This document shows positions 25,945-36,162 of a stretch of 46,388 bases of DNA, piece by piece. Below the pieces are notes generated by a model. It had not been told where the DNA came from and made no database searches. It saw only the letters and a list, made by a program, of their open reading frames with translations. Positions within the stretch are counted from its first letter, which is position 1. Each line of letters starts with the position of its first letter. Source of the DNA: Actinomycetales bacterium (lineage in GTDB: Bacteria; Actinomycetota; Actinomycetes; Nanopelagicales; Nanopelagicaceae); the NCBI GenBank assembly GCA_007280395.1, contig QYQH01000032.1, positions 1 through 46,388 on the forward strand. Reading direction: 5' to 3'. The translations under genes and the position numbers were made by a program.

Positions 25945-27511
25945 TTTCCAGACCATCAATCCAAACGTTTTTTATTACAACCTCATAGGCCTCAAAAGGG
26001 CTCTTATCTAAAATTAGAAAATTTGCTCGCATGCCAGGCTCGAGCTTTCCAATTTCATTCTCACTAAATAATTGATAGGCCGAGTTAGCCGTGTAGGCAG
26101 TTAACGATTCCTCAAGTGTTATTGCCTCATTTATATTCCAGGCTTCACCAGAAGTCCCAGGAATTTTGCGAAGAACTGGGATAAATATCGCATCAATCGG
26201 TTTATGGCTTGTGACCGGCCAATCACTTCCAAAACTAATTCTGGTCTCTAGATCTAGGAGAGTGCGAAGTTGATATTGCCTATTATTTCGCTCGCTACCA
26301 ATACGTGGCTCAATTAGCTCTTTATTCATTGGATCCAGGTAAGTCCAAAGTGGTTGGAAATTGGCGATTATGTCGAGCTCTTTAAAGCGAGCTAAATCCG
26401 TTGGTGCAATTAATTGGGCGTGAACAATTACCGGGCGGCGATCCCATTTCGGATTGGTTTTAAACATTTCTTTAATTGCATTTAGCGATTGATTTATTGC
26501 GCTATCACCAATTGCATGAACATGCACTTGGAAGTTAAGTAAGTCATAGGCACTTATTGCAGCAAGTAGATTTTCATTCTCCCAAATCTTTAACCCAGTT
26601 GATTCTGGGCGGTCTAGATAAGGTTCAAGCATTGCAGCTGTGCCACTTGAAAGTGCGCCATCAGTTAAAAACTTAATGGTGTTTGCCTTAAGTCGATTTG
26701 GCTCAGGTAACTTTGAGATTTGAGCTCGCAGCTCTTGGATATATGCGACTTGTTCCTGCCAATTTTGAGGTGTCACTAAGAAGGCGAGATGCATATCTAT
26801 TGTTAGCGCGCCAGATTTTGCCGCTTCGATATAGGCCTCGGCCATTGGTGGCTCAACCCAACATTCGGTGGCAGTAGTTACGCCCGCTGAAATTAGCTCT
26901 TTGCAGGCATATTTAATTGCTTCCAAATCACTTTCAACGCTATCTGCCGGTGCGTGCTTAAGAATTAAATCGAAAGCAATTGGTTCGCGAAGAGTTCCTT
27001 TCGGCGATCCATCAATCCTTCTCGCAATTGTTCCACCATCTGGATTAGGGGTGTTGGTAGTTATACCTGCGATCTCGAGCGCTTTGCTATTGACCCAAAT
27101 TGTGTGGTGGTCAACAGCATGTAGAACTACGGGGCGATCGGAAACAACTTCATCTAACCAATGTGCATCAAAATCGCCACCAGGAATAATCACAGCTTCA
27201 TAAGCACCACCAATAATCCAACTCTCATTTGGGCTTTCATTCGCATATCTAGCAACTTCTTTTTTAATTTCCTCAACTGATTGCAGATTATTTACTTTTG
27301 GGCCTCGGGCTTCGCGGCCAGCAAATATTGGATGTGCATGTCCATCGATAAATCCAGGCATAAGAAAGCCACCATTTAAATCGATTATTTCGCCCGGAGA
27401 GTTCAGGGCTTCTGGGCCAGTTGCCATGACCCGGCCATTTTCAATCGCTAGACCCTCAAATATGCCCAGACCAGCGCTCCATATGGAGCCACCTTTAAAA
27501 ATTATTCGCAA
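25931..27511 (-). CDS. Amidohydrolase family protein (YtcJ-like, amidohydrolase 3)
   Basis: 526 aa; GGFLMPGFIDGHAHPIFAG, GGAYEAVIIPGGDFDAHWLDEVVSDRPVVLHAVDHHTIWVNSKALEIAGI, VHVHAIGDSAINQSLNAI, ISFGSDWPVT. Confidence 0.9.
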   Translation of the reverse strand: MRIIFKGGSIWSAGLGIFEGLAIENGRVMATGPEALNSPGEIIDLNGGFLMPGFIDGHAHPIFAGREARGPKVNNLQSVEEIKKEVARYANESPNESWIIGGAYEAVIIPGGDFDAHWLDEVVSDRPVVLHAVDHHTIWVNSKALEIAGITTNTPNPDGGTIARRIDGSPKGTLREPIAFDLILKHAPADSVESDLEAIKYACKELISAGVTTATECWVEPPMAEAYIEAAKSGALTIDMHLAFLVTPQNWQEQVAYIQELRAQISKLPEPNRLKANTIKFLTDGALSSGTAAMLEPYLDRPESTGLKIWENENLLAAISAYDLLNFQVHVHAIGDSAINQSLNAIKEMFKTNPKWDRRPVIVHAQLIAPTDLARFKELDIIANFQPLWTYLDPMNKELIEPRIGSERNNRQYQLRTLLDLETRISFGSDWPVTSHKPIDAIFIPVLRKIPGTSGEAWNINEAITLEESLTAYTANSAYQLFSENEIGKLEPGMRANFLILDKSPFEAYEVVIKNVWIDGLEIKVN

Positions 27512-27644
27512 TTTGCCACCTTCTGATCAGGATTAGGAGTATAAGACCCGATTTCCTGATTTGGGGCTCCCGCCTTAGACTAACCCTCTGTCCAGAAATG
27601 GTCGGACCCCTGTTAACGCTTTGAAATAGAGAAGTAGGTACTGC

Positions 27645-27866
27645 TTGGCTAAGAAAGACGGCGCAATCGAAATCGAAGGCTCCGTATCTGAAGCGCTACC
27701 AAATGCAATGTTTCGAGTTACGTTAACAAACGGACACGTAGTACTAGCACACATCAGCGGCAAGATGCGACAGAACTACATTCGCATTCTTCCTGAAGAT
27801 CGCGTGATTGTAGAACTAAGTCCATACGATCTCACAAGAGGTCGAATTATCTATCGTTACAAGTAA
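27645..27866 (+). CDS. infA: Translation initiation factor IF-1
   Basis: 73 aa [76 protein letters not shown] start. Confidence 0.98.
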   Translation: MAKKDGAIEIEGSVSEALPNAMFRVTLTNGHVVLAHISGKMRQNYIRILPEDRVIVELSPYDLTRGRIIYRYK

Positions 27867-27877
27867 GAGGAGTCATC

Positions 27878-27991
27878 GTGAAGGTAAAGCCAAGCGTGAA
27901 GAAGATTTGCGACAAGTGCAAAGTCATTCGTCGTAATGGTCGCGTAATGGTTATTTGCGACAATCTTCGTCACAAGCAACGTCAAGGATAA
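27878..27991 (+). CDS. rpmJ: 50S ribosomal protein L36 (zinc-binding)
   Basis: Not in ORF track because short; hand translation from [42 protein letters not shown] gaggag upstream. Confidence 0.97.
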   Translation: MKVKPSVKKICDKCKVIRRNGRVMVICDNLRHKQRQG

Positions 27992-28015
27992 TAAAAAACT
28001 AAACGCGTGATGCGA

Positions 28016-28103
28016 CTTAAGTATTAAAAACACTTAAGACCTTCGGACCGAAAGGCCGAAGCCAAATTTAAAAGATTTGGGTGCATTGCGAAGGACCTTT
28101 CGG
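28016..28103 (+). ncRNA. Candidate structured leader with predicted H-type pseudoknot upstream of rpsM
   Basis: Hairpin cttaagt/acttaag (28016-28022/28032-28038); S1 cttcgg/ccgaag (28041-28046/28056-28061); its loop ccgaaagg (28048-28055) complementary to cctttcgg (28096-28103); nested hairpin ccaaat/atttgg (28062-28067/28075-28080). Confidence 0.55.
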
Positions 28104-28123
28104 ATACAGAAATAGGTAACGAT

Positions 28124-28501
28124 ATGGCACGTCTTGTTGGTGTCGATCTTCCCCGCGAAAAGCGGTTGGAGATTGCACTCACTTACATTTTCGGTATCGG
28201 ACTGACCCGTTCACATGCGATTCTTGCAGCAACAGGTGTTAGCCCAGATACACGAGTTAAAGATCTTCAAGAGCCAGAATTGGCAAAGCTTCGTGAATTC
28301 ATCGAAGCAAATTACAAAATCGAAGGTGATCTTCGTCGTGAAGTAGCAGGAGATATTCGCCGCAAGGTTGAAATTCAAAGCTACCAAGGTATTCGCCACC
28401 GTAAGGGTCTTCCTGTACGTGGTCAACGCACACACACAAATGCGCGTACACGTAAGGGCCCACGTAAGGCAATCGCCGGTAAGAAGAAGGAGACCAAGTA
28501 A
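28124..28501 (+). CDS. rpsM: 30S ribosomal protein S13
   Basis: [34 protein letters not shown]...[27 protein letters not shown]. Confidence 0.98.
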   Translation: MARLVGVDLPREKRLEIALTYIFGIGLTRSHAILAATGVSPDTRVKDLQEPELAKLREFIEANYKIEGDLRREVAGDIRRKVEIQSYQGIRHRKGLPVRGQRTHTNARTRKGPRKAIAGKKKETK

Positions 28502-28920
28502 TGGCTGCACCTAAGTCAAAGACTGCCGCTGCAACTAAGGGCAAGGTCAAACTTCGCAAGAAGGAGAAGAAGAATGTTGCAGTGGGCCAGGCCTACATCA
28601 AATCAACATTCAACAACACAATTATTTCTATTACAGATCCTTCGGGCGCTGTTATCTCTTGGTCATCTGCTGGTCAGGTTGGCTTTAAGGGTTCACGTAA
28701 ATCAACACCATTCGCCGCACAAATGGCAGCAGAAGCTGCAGCACGTCGCGCGCAAGAACATGGTTTGAAGAAGGTCGATGTTTTCGTAAAGGGTCCAGGA
28801 TCTGGTCGCGAAACTGCTATCCGTTCATTGCAAGCAGCTGGTCTGGAAGTTGGAGCCATCTCTGATGTAACTCCTGCTCCACACAATGGCTGCCGCCCAA
28901 CCAAACCACGTAGAGTTTAA
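28501..28920 (+). CDS. rpsK: 30S ribosomal protein S11
   Basis: [58 protein letters not shown]. Confidence 0.98.
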   Translation: MAAPKSKTAAATKGKVKLRKKEKKNVAVGQAYIKSTFNNTIISITDPSGAVISWSSAGQVGFKGSRKSTPFAAQMAAEAAARRAQEHGLKKVDVFVKGPGSGRETAIRSLQAAGLEVGAISDVTPAPHNGCRPTKPRRV

Positions 28921-28936
28921 GGAAGGAAGAGAATAA

Positions 28937-29563
28937 ATGGCCCGTTACACAGGAGCAGATTGCAAGCGCTGCCGTCGCGAAAAAGTAAAACTCTTTCTTA
29001 AGGGTTCTAAGTGCGATGGACCAAAGTGTCCGATCGAATCACGTCCTTATCCACCAGGACAACACGGCCGCGGTCGTTCAAAGGAATCTGAATATTTATT
29101 GCAGATGCGTGAAAAGCAGAAGTGCGCTCGCATTTACGGTGTTCTAGAGAAGCAATTCCGTGGATATTACGAAGAGGCTAACCGTCTTCAAGGTAAGACT
29201 GGTGAGAACCTTCTAATCATTCTCGAAACTCGTCTAGATAACGTTGTTTATCGCGCTGGCTTTGCAAAGAGCCGCGACATGGCACGTCAACTAGTTCGTC
29301 ACGGTCACTTCCTTGTTAACGGCAAGAAGGTAAACATTCCTTCATTCCGCGTAACTCCAATGGATGTAATCGATGTTCTTCCAGGATCGCAAGATGCCAC
29401 ACCATTTATCGTGGCAAGTGCTGAACTTGGCGAAAAAGCAGTCCCAGCGTGGATGGAAGTTGTTGGATCAAGGTTACGTATTTTGGTTCACGCAATCCCA
29501 ACCCGCCCTGTGATTGATACCCAAGTACAAGAGCAACTAATCGTTGAACTTTATTCCAAGTAA
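28937..29563 (+). CDS. rpsD: 30S ribosomal protein S4 (zinc-binding type)
   Basis: MARYTGADCKRCRREKVKLFLKGSKCDGPKCPIESRPYPPGQHGRGR. Confidence 0.98.
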   Translation: MARYTGADCKRCRREKVKLFLKGSKCDGPKCPIESRPYPPGQHGRGRSKESEYLLQMREKQKCARIYGVLEKQFRGYYEEANRLQGKTGENLLIILETRLDNVVYRAGFAKSRDMARQLVRHGHFLVNGKKVNIPSFRVTPMDVIDVLPGSQDATPFIVASAELGEKAVPAWMEVVGSRLRILVHAIPTRPVIDTQVQEQLIVELYSK

Positions 29564-29619
29564 TTGAAAGCACAAAGCCACCACCAGATTTAAAAAAACT
29601 AAAACGTAATATCAACCGA

Positions 29620-29639
29620 GAGATCAAATAGTGGATCTC
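29620..29639 (+). promoter_or_regulatory. Small hairpin in rpoA leader
   Basis: gagatc (29620-29625) / gatctc (29634-29639), 8-nt loop, just upstream of the rpoA SD. Confidence 0.3.
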
Positions 29640-29660
29640 CCAGACAGACGGAGGAACTAA

Positions 29661-30668
29661 GTGCTAATTGCACAACGCCCCATCCTCACCGAGGAAGTAG
29701 TAAGCGAATACCGTTCACGGTTCATTATCGAGCCTTTGGAACCGGGCTTCGGTTACACCCTTGGAAATTCATTACGCCGTACTTTATTGTCTTCGATTCC
29801 TGGTGCAGCTGTTACCAGTATTCGCGTCAACGGTGCGCTTCATGAATTTGCCACCCTTGATGGCGTTAAGGAAGATCTCACAGAGATCGTTCTTAATATC
29901 AAGAATCTAGTTCTCTCATCAGATAACGATGAGCCTTCACTTCTCTACATCCGCAAGAACGCAGAAGGTGCTGTAACAGGCGCTGATATTGCTGCTCCTG
30001 CTGGCGTAGTAGTTCACAACCCAGAACTTCACATCGCAACCCTTAACTCAAAGGCAAACTTCGAAGTTGAACTTACAGTTGAACGCGGGCGCGGTTATGT
30101 AACTGCAGTACAGAACAAGGCAGCAGGCGGAGAAATTGGTCGTATTCCAGTTGACTCTATCTACTCACCTGTTCTTCGCGTTACTTATAAAGTTGAAGCA
30201 ACACGTGTTGAACAACGCACAGACTTTGATCGCATGATCGTCGATGTTGAGACTAAGCAATCAATGAAGCCAGGAGATGCAATGGCATCTGCAGGTAAGA
30301 CTTTGGTTGAACTATTCGGCCTTGCTCGCGAATTAAATGTTGATGCTGAAGGCGTTGAAATGGGACCTTCTATTCAAGACACAGCCCTTGCCGCCGATCT
30401 CGCTCTCCCAATCGAAGATCTTGATCTAACAGTACGTTCATATAACTGCTTAAAGCGTGAAGGTATTCACACTGTCGGCGAACTTGTTGGACGTTCAGAA
30501 GCTGATCTAATGGATATCCGTAACTTTGGTTCGAAGTCAATTGATGAAGTGAAAGCAAAGCTTGTATCAATGGCGCTTCAACTTAAGGAAAGCCCAATCG
30601 GCTTTGATCCAACAAAGCACGCTAACTATGGAACAAACGTTGACGATGACCTCGTCGATGCCGAATAA
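29661..30668 (+). CDS. rpoA: DNA-directed RNA polymerase subunit alpha
   Basis: [56 protein letters not shown]; alpha[46 protein letters not shown]. Confidence 0.98.
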   Translation: MLIAQRPILTEEVVSEYRSRFIIEPLEPGFGYTLGNSLRRTLLSSIPGAAVTSIRVNGALHEFATLDGVKEDLTEIVLNIKNLVLSSDNDEPSLLYIRKNAEGAVTGADIAAPAGVVVHNPELHIATLNSKANFEVELTVERGRGYVTAVQNKAAGGEIGRIPVDSIYSPVLRVTYKVEATRVEQRTDFDRMIVDVETKQSMKPGDAMASAGKTLVELFGLARELNVDAEGVEMGPSIQDTALAADLALPIEDLDLTVRSYNCLKREGIHTVGELVGRSEADLMDIRNFGSKSIDEVKAKLVSMALQLKESPIGFDPTKHANYGTNVDDDLVDAE

Positions 30669-30691
30669 TCAGAGTAAGTCAGGAGAAATAA

Positions 30692-31045
30692 ATGCCACGT
30701 CCAAGTAAAGGTCCTCGCCTCGGTAGCGGTCCTTCTCACGAAAGATTGTTGCTAGGCACCCTGGCTGAACAACTTTTCGAACACGGCAAGATCACAACCA
30801 CTGAGACCAAGGCAAAGCGCCTTCGTCCATTGGCTGAAAAGTTAATCACTGCTGCAAAGGTTGGAGATCTTCCAGCTCGTCGTCGCGTTATGGAGACAAT
30901 CCAGAACAAGTCAGTAGTGCACACACTTTTCACTGAGATCGCGCCAACATTCGCAACTCGTGATGGTGGATACACGCGTATCACCAAGATTGGTCCACGT
31001 AACGGTGACAATGCGCCAATGGCGGTAATTGAACTCGTTAAGTAA
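30692..31045 (+). CDS. rplQ: 50S ribosomal protein L17
   Basis: [53 protein letters not shown]. Confidence 0.97.
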   Translation: MPRPSKGPRLGSGPSHERLLLGTLAEQLFEHGKITTTETKAKRLRPLAEKLITAAKVGDLPARRRVMETIQNKSVVHTLFTEIAPTFATRDGGYTRITKIGPRNGDNAPMAVIELVK

Positions 31046-31067
31046 AACAATCCAAGAATAAGAAGTT

Positions 31068-31841
31068 ATGTCCGAACCCACTGTCACTCTTGCCAGTGGG
31101 TTCGTTCGTTTAAGAATTGATTTAACTTACGACGGCACGAACTATGCAGGCTGGGCGCCACAACCAGATCAACGCACTATTGACGGCGAATTAAAAAGCG
31201 CAATTTCAAAGCTCGCTGGTGTGCAGGTCGAACTAGTAGTTGCTGGTCGCACTGATGCCGGAGTTCATGCCACCGCACAAGTCATGCATGTTGATGTTCT
31301 GATTGACGCCGAAGATATTCCTAATTGGACCTTTAAATTAAATCGAATTTTAGATCCTGATATCAGGATTCTAAAGGTAAGTGTTGCGGCCGATGATTTC
31401 CATGCTCGATTTTCAGCGATAGAACGTGAATATCAATATCGCTTGGCAGATGACAATCAGATCCTTCCACCACTAGAGAGATTTAATACTGCAACATGGT
31501 TTCGCAAGTTAGATGTTGACCGGTTAAATGAAGCGAGTTCGTTGCTGCTTGGCGAGCACGATTTTGTGGCTTTTTGTAAGTTCCGTGAAGATCAAAAAAC
31601 TGTGCGTACCTTAAAGAAATTCCATTGGTCGAGGTTGGATTCTGGAATTTTAGTTGCAGATGTTGCGGCAAATGCTTTCTGCTATTCCATGGTTCGAAGC
31701 CTTGTCGGGGCTGCGGTCGCAGTTGGCGAGGGCCGTTTTGAAAAAGAATGGGCACTGGCAATACTGGAGAATAAGGAGCGGGTTTCTGATTCATATGTCT
31801 TTCCGGCAAATGGCTTAACGCTGGTGAAAGTCAGTTATTAA
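31068..31841 (+). CDS. truA: tRNA pseudouridine(38-40) synthase
   Basis: RLRIDLTYDGTNYAGWAPQPDQRTIDGELKSAI, VVAGRTDAGVHATAQVMHVDV, FCYSMVRSLVGA. Confidence 0.96.
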   Translation: MSEPTVTLASGFVRLRIDLTYDGTNYAGWAPQPDQRTIDGELKSAISKLAGVQVELVVAGRTDAGVHATAQVMHVDVLIDAEDIPNWTFKLNRILDPDIRILKVSVAADDFHARFSAIEREYQYRLADDNQILPPLERFNTATWFRKLDVDRLNEASSLLLGEHDFVAFCKFREDQKTVRTLKKFHWSRLDSGILVADVAANAFCYSMVRSLVGAAVAVGEGRFEKEWALAILENKERVSDSYVFPANGLTLVKVSY

Positions 31842-31922
31842 TGGGTCAAAACGAGTATTTCCTGCCACTGGTGGGGTCTATGAGGCATCGGCGCCCCTCT
31901 GACAATACTGATTTTGACCCAT
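31841..31922 (+). repeat. Long imperfect inverted repeat / candidate structured element between truA and rplM
   Basis: atgggtcaaaa-cg-agtatt (31841-31859) versus aatact-ga-ttttgacccat (31904-31922): 17 of 19 positions pair. Confidence 0.75.
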
Positions 31923-31942
31923 TTCCCGTTGACGGGTAATCT
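31914..31942 (+). promoter_or_regulatory. Putative rplM-rpsI promoter
   Basis: TTGACC (31914-31919), 17-nt spacer, TAATCT (31937-31942). Confidence 0.6.
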
Positions 31943-32022
31943 AGCCCTCTTGTAAAGGATGCTCAAAGCGCTATTTGGCCCGAGAGCTAAACCGAAGAAC
32001 AATTTAGAGAGAGAGATACCTC

Positions 32023-32475
32023 GTGCGCACTTTCACACCAAAAGCTGGTGACGTTGCTCGTAAATGGCATGTCATCGATGCAGAAGGAGTTGTACTTGGT
32101 CGTCTTGCAAGCCATGCAGCTGTTCTACTTCGCGGAAAGCATAAGACAACATTTGCACCACACATTGATATGGGTGACTTCGTAGTTGTTATCAACGCCG
32201 AAAAGGTTGTTCTTACGGGACAAAAAGCTGGCCAGAAATTTGCTCACCACCACTCTGGTTTCCCAGGTGGTATGACTTCCATTGTTTACTCAGATCTTAT
32301 TAATTCAGATCCAACACGTATCGTTGAAAAGGCAATTCTTGGAATGATTCCTAAGAATAAGTTGGGCCGCACTGTTGGTTCAAAGCTAAAAGTTTACGCA
32401 GGTTCAGCACATCCACATGCTGCGCAGAACCCAACACCTTTCGTATTCACCCAAGTTTCCCAGATGACTAAGTAA
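32023..32475 (+). CDS. rplM: 50S ribosomal protein L13
   Basis: [65 protein letters not shown] start. Confidence 0.98.
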   Translation: MRTFTPKAGDVARKWHVIDAEGVVLGRLASHAAVLLRGKHKTTFAPHIDMGDFVVVINAEKVVLTGQKAGQKFAHHHSGFPGGMTSIVYSDLINSDPTRIVEKAILGMIPKNKLGRTVGSKLKVYAGSAHPHAAQNPTPFVFTQVSQMTK

Positions 32476-32493
32476 GTAACAGGAGCCATATAA

Positions 32494-32982
32494 ATGTCTG
32501 ATTTTGATACCGCAATCGATACTGATGTTGAAGAAGTTCCAACTTCTTATTCATCTTCAACTCCTGGTACACCTGTTGGTCGCAAGGGCGTTCTCGCACC
32601 TGGTGGTGGAACTGGTCGTCGTAAAGAAGCAGTTGCTCGCGTTCGGATTGTTCCTGGTTCAGGAAAGTGGACCGTTAATGGCAAAGAGCTAGCAGTTTAT
32701 TTCCCAAATAAAGTTCACCAACAATTAGTGTCAGAACCATTCCGCACTGTTGGTGCTGAAAACGAATTCGATGTTGTAGCCCGTATCAACGGTGGCGGAA
32801 CATCAGGACAAGCAGGAGCACTTCGTTTAGGTGTTGCTCGTGCACTAAATGAAATCGATCGTGATGCAAACCGTCGGGCGCTAAAGAAGGCTGGCTTCCT
32901 TGCACGTGATGCTCGTGTTATTGAACGTAAGAAGTATGGCCTGAAGAAGGCTCGTAAGCGTTCTCAATACAGCAAGCGTTAA
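32494..32982 (+). CDS. rpsI: 30S ribosomal protein S9
   Basis: [35 protein letters not shown]...[25 protein letters not shown]. Confidence 0.98.
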   Translation: MSDFDTAIDTDVEEVPTSYSSSTPGTPVGRKGVLAPGGGTGRRKEAVARVRIVPGSGKWTVNGKELAVYFPNKVHQQLVSEPFRTVGAENEFDVVARINGGGTSGQAGALRLGVARALNEIDRDANRRALKKAGFLARDARVIERKKYGLKKARKRSQYSKR

Positions 32983-32997
32983 TTCACTCAATCAAAT

Positions 32998-34320
32998 ATG
33001 GCTCTCTTTGGCACTGATGGTGTCAGAGGCGTCGCCAATCGCGATCTCACTGCGGAACTAGCTCTCGATTTAGCTGTCGCTGCTGCGCATGTATTGGCGG
33101 AAGTTGGTGCAATTTCAAAAAATCGCCCAGTAGCAATTGTCGGGCAAGACTCACGTGCATCTGGTGAATTTCTCGAAGCGGCAATTGTTGCGGGCTTAGC
33201 AAGTGCCGGAGTTGATGTTTATAAAGTTGGAGTTCTTCCCACACCAGCCATTGCACATTTAGTTGCATCTACTGGCGCCGATCTCGGCGTAATGATTAGC
33301 GCATCACACAATCCAATGCCGGATAATGGAATTAAATTCTTTGCTAAAGGTGGCGGAAAGTTAGATGACGCTCTAGAGGCAGCAATTGAATCCCGTCTTA
33401 ATGAACCTTGGGATCGCCCAATTGGCCGCGAAGTAGGTCGAGTAATAGTTGATGAATCTGCAGCCGAAAGATATATCTTTCACTTGCTCTCATCACTAAA
33501 TACAAATCTTGCTGGAATAAAAGTCGTAGTTGATTGCGCAAATGGCGCAGCATCAGAGGTAGCCCCGGAAGTTTATGCTCGAGCAGGCGCCGAGGTTATT
33601 GCAATATCTAGCCAACCAAATGGTTTAAATATCAATGAAAATTGCGGTTCAACCCATCTAGAAAATCTAATCGCGGAAGTTAAGAAGCACGACGCAGATT
33701 TGGGTATTGCCCACGATGGCGATGCAGATCGCGCACTGGCAATAGATGCCGCAGGCAACATAATTGATGGTGATTTCATTCTGGCTATCTTGGCTAAGGA
33801 GTGGAGGGTCCAAACTGTTGTTGGAACCGTTATGACAAATCTTGGATTCATTAAGGCAATGTCTGAAGTTGGAATCTCATTTGAAAAGACACCAGTTGGC
33901 GATCGCTATGTCTTAGAAAAAATGTTGGCAACTGGCCACAAACTTGGTGGCGAACAATCTGGCCACATAATTATGCGAGATTTTGCAAATACTGGCGATG
34001 GCTTATTAACTGCGCTGCAACTCATGTCTGTAATGGCTAGAAGCAAGAAGCCACTAGGTGAACTTGCGAAGGTAATGGATCGGTTCCCACAAGTATTGAT
34101 AAACGTTGAAGATGTTAAGAAAGAGAAGCTTGAAAGTTCTAAAGCAATTGCAGTTGCAATTGGGGAATATGAAGCAAAGCTTGGAACATCAGGTCGAATC
34201 TTGTTGCGCGCATCAGGAACCGAACCACTAGTTCGGGTTATGGTTGAAGCAGAAAGCCAGAACGTTGCCGAGGAAATAGCACAGAAACTTGCATCACTTG
34301 TAAGATTAGAACTCTCGTAA
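32998..34320 (+). CDS. glmM: Phosphoglucosamine mutase
   Basis: LFGTDGVRGVAN, GVMISASHNPMPDNGIKFF, GIAHDGDADRALAID, RILLRASGTEPLVRVMVE. Confidence 0.97.
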   Translation: MALFGTDGVRGVANRDLTAELALDLAVAAAHVLAEVGAISKNRPVAIVGQDSRASGEFLEAAIVAGLASAGVDVYKVGVLPTPAIAHLVASTGADLGVMISASHNPMPDNGIKFFAKGGGKLDDALEAAIESRLNEPWDRPIGREVGRVIVDESAAERYIFHLLSSLNTNLAGIKVVVDCANGAASEVAPEVYARAGAEVIAISSQPNGLNINENCGSTHLENLIAEVKKHDADLGIAHDGDADRALAIDAAGNIIDGDFILAILAKEWRVQTVVGTVMTNLGFIKAMSEVGISFEKTPVGDRYVLEKMLATGHKLGGEQSGHIIMRDFANTGDGLLTALQLMSVMARSKKPLGELAKVMDRFPQVLINVEDVKKEKLESSKAIAVAIGEYEAKLGTSGRILLRASGTEPLVRVMVEAESQNVAEEIAQKLASLVRLELS

Positions 34321-34340
34321 GTTTCTAAGGAGCCTTTCTT

Positions 34341-36161
34341 ATGTGTGGCATTGTTGGTTACACTGGAAAAGAACTTGCTCTTACGCCCGTTCTTGAGGGG
34401 CTGCGTAAACTTGAATATCGCGGATACGACTCTGCGGGTATTGCGCTCACAACAAATCCCGGTGAAAAACTTTGGATTGAAAAGCGAGCTGGAAAGTTAG
34501 GAAACTTAGAGGAAATTCTCGGAGCTAAAATTCCTAATTCACATAGCGGTATCGGGCATACCCGATGGGCAACACATGGTGGACCAACAGATGTGAATGC
34601 GCATCCACATCTTGATAACGAAGGCAAGTTAGCAGTAATTCATAATGGAATTATCGAAAATTATTTAGAACTGCGTCGCGAGTTAGAAAAGTTAGGACAT
34701 GTCTTCAAATCAGAGACGGATACCGAATCAGTAGCCCATTTGTTAAGTGATGCTCGGAAGAAGCACGACGGAGATTTAGCGGCGGCTATGCGCGATATCT
34801 GCAAACAATTACGTGGCTCATTCACACTTCTTGCTATTCATTGTGACGATCCAGGACGAATTGTTGGGGCCCGGCGAAATTCACCGCTAGTAGTAGGTGT
34901 TGGAAATGGTGAAAACTTCCTTGCATCAGATGTTTCAGCTTTTATTTCCTACACCAAGCGCGCCCTGGAGCTAGGCCAAGATGAAGTGGCAGATATTACG
35001 GCGGACTCAATTGTTATTACTGATTTATCTGGAAAAGCATTGCCACACAATGAGTATGAAATCTCGTGGGATGCATCTGCTTCAGAACGTGGTGGTTTTG
35101 AGCACTTCATGCTTAAGGAAATTTTTGAACAACCAAAGGCAATTGCTGACACCTTGCTTGGGCGCATTAAGGGTTTAGATAGCGAGATAACAAAAGGTAT
35201 TGATTTAGTTGGTATCAAGAAGGTGGTAATTGTTGCTTGTGGAACTGCGTTCAATGCTGGACTAGTTGGCAAGTACGCAATAGAGAAATGGGCCGATATC
35301 GCTGTTGATGTTGAGTTGGCATCGGAATATAGATATCGCGATCCAAGTGTTGATAAAAATACTTTGTTGATACCGATTTCTCAATCTGGCGAAACCATGG
35401 ATACCTTGATGGCGATGCGATATGCCAAAGAGAAAGGCGCCAGAATATTCGCTGTTTGCAATACAAATGGGTCAACAATTCCACGCGAATCTGATGCTGT
35501 TCTCTACACACATGCGGGGCCAGAAATAGCAGTTGCATCAACTAAGGCATTTGAAACCCAATTGATTGCGATGTATTTAATTGGACTTCATTTAGGACGC
35601 ATCAGGGGAGTCATTTCACAAGAACTTATGGAAGAGATTGAAGTTGAACTCTCTGAACTTCCCGCAAAAGTAGAGCAGGTTTTAGAAACCGTCGAACCGC
35701 TTCGCGAACTAACTAGAAAATTTTCAAACGCAACTTCAATGTTGTTTCTTGGCCGCCATGTTGGTTTTCCAACTGCCCTTGAGGGCGCTTTAAAGTTAAA
35801 AGAGCTGGCTTATATGCATGCCGAAGGTTTTGCTGGTGGTGAGTTAAAGCATGGCCCGATTGCGCTAATTGAAGAGGGAACACCTGTAGTTGCAATAGCC
35901 CCGCCGGCAGGTACATTATTGGCGGAGAAGATGGCATCTAATATTCAAGAAGTGAAGGCTAGAGGCGCAGTGATAATTGCAATTGCAGATTCGGAACTTG
36001 CTTCAGCGGATTATTTGGTTCGCATTCCCACAACTCATGAGTTCTTACAACCAGTTCTGTCGGTCGTACCATTGCAAGTAATCGCATATGAGATGGCAAT
36101 TGCCCGAGGAAATGACGTTGATCAACCGCGCAACCTAGCAAAATCGGTAACGGTTGAGTGA
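34341..36161 (+). CDS. glmS: Glutamine-fructose-6-phosphate aminotransferase (isomerizing)
   Basis: 606 aa; MCGIVGYTGKE, RGYDSAGIA, SQSGETMDTL, STKAFETQL, DQPRNLAKSVTVE. Confidence 0.98.
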   Translation: MCGIVGYTGKELALTPVLEGLRKLEYRGYDSAGIALTTNPGEKLWIEKRAGKLGNLEEILGAKIPNSHSGIGHTRWATHGGPTDVNAHPHLDNEGKLAVIHNGIIENYLELRRELEKLGHVFKSETDTESVAHLLSDARKKHDGDLAAAMRDICKQLRGSFTLLAIHCDDPGRIVGARRNSPLVVGVGNGENFLASDVSAFISYTKRALELGQDEVADITADSIVITDLSGKALPHNEYEISWDASASERGGFEHFMLKEIFEQPKAIADTLLGRIKGLDSEITKGIDLVGIKKVVIVACGTAFNAGLVGKYAIEKWADIAVDVELASEYRYRDPSVDKNTLLIPISQSGETMDTLMAMRYAKEKGARIFAVCNTNGSTIPRESDAVLYTHAGPEIAVASTKAFETQLIAMYLIGLHLGRIRGVISQELMEEIEVELSELPAKVEQVLETVEPLRELTRKFSNATSMLFLGRHVGFPTALEGALKLKELAYMHAEGFAGGELKHGPIALIEEGTPVVAIAPPAGTLLAEKMASNIQEVKARGAVIIAIADSELASADYLVRIPTTHEFLQPVLSVVPLQVIAYEMAIARGNDVDQPRNLAKSVTVE

Positions 36162-36162
36162 A

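Noticed and set aside
31860-31880. tgccactggtgg in the truA-rplM gap resembling a cobalamin riboswitch B12-box fragment
   Set aside because: Only a short match; the other conserved blocks of a cobalamin riboswitch are not present.
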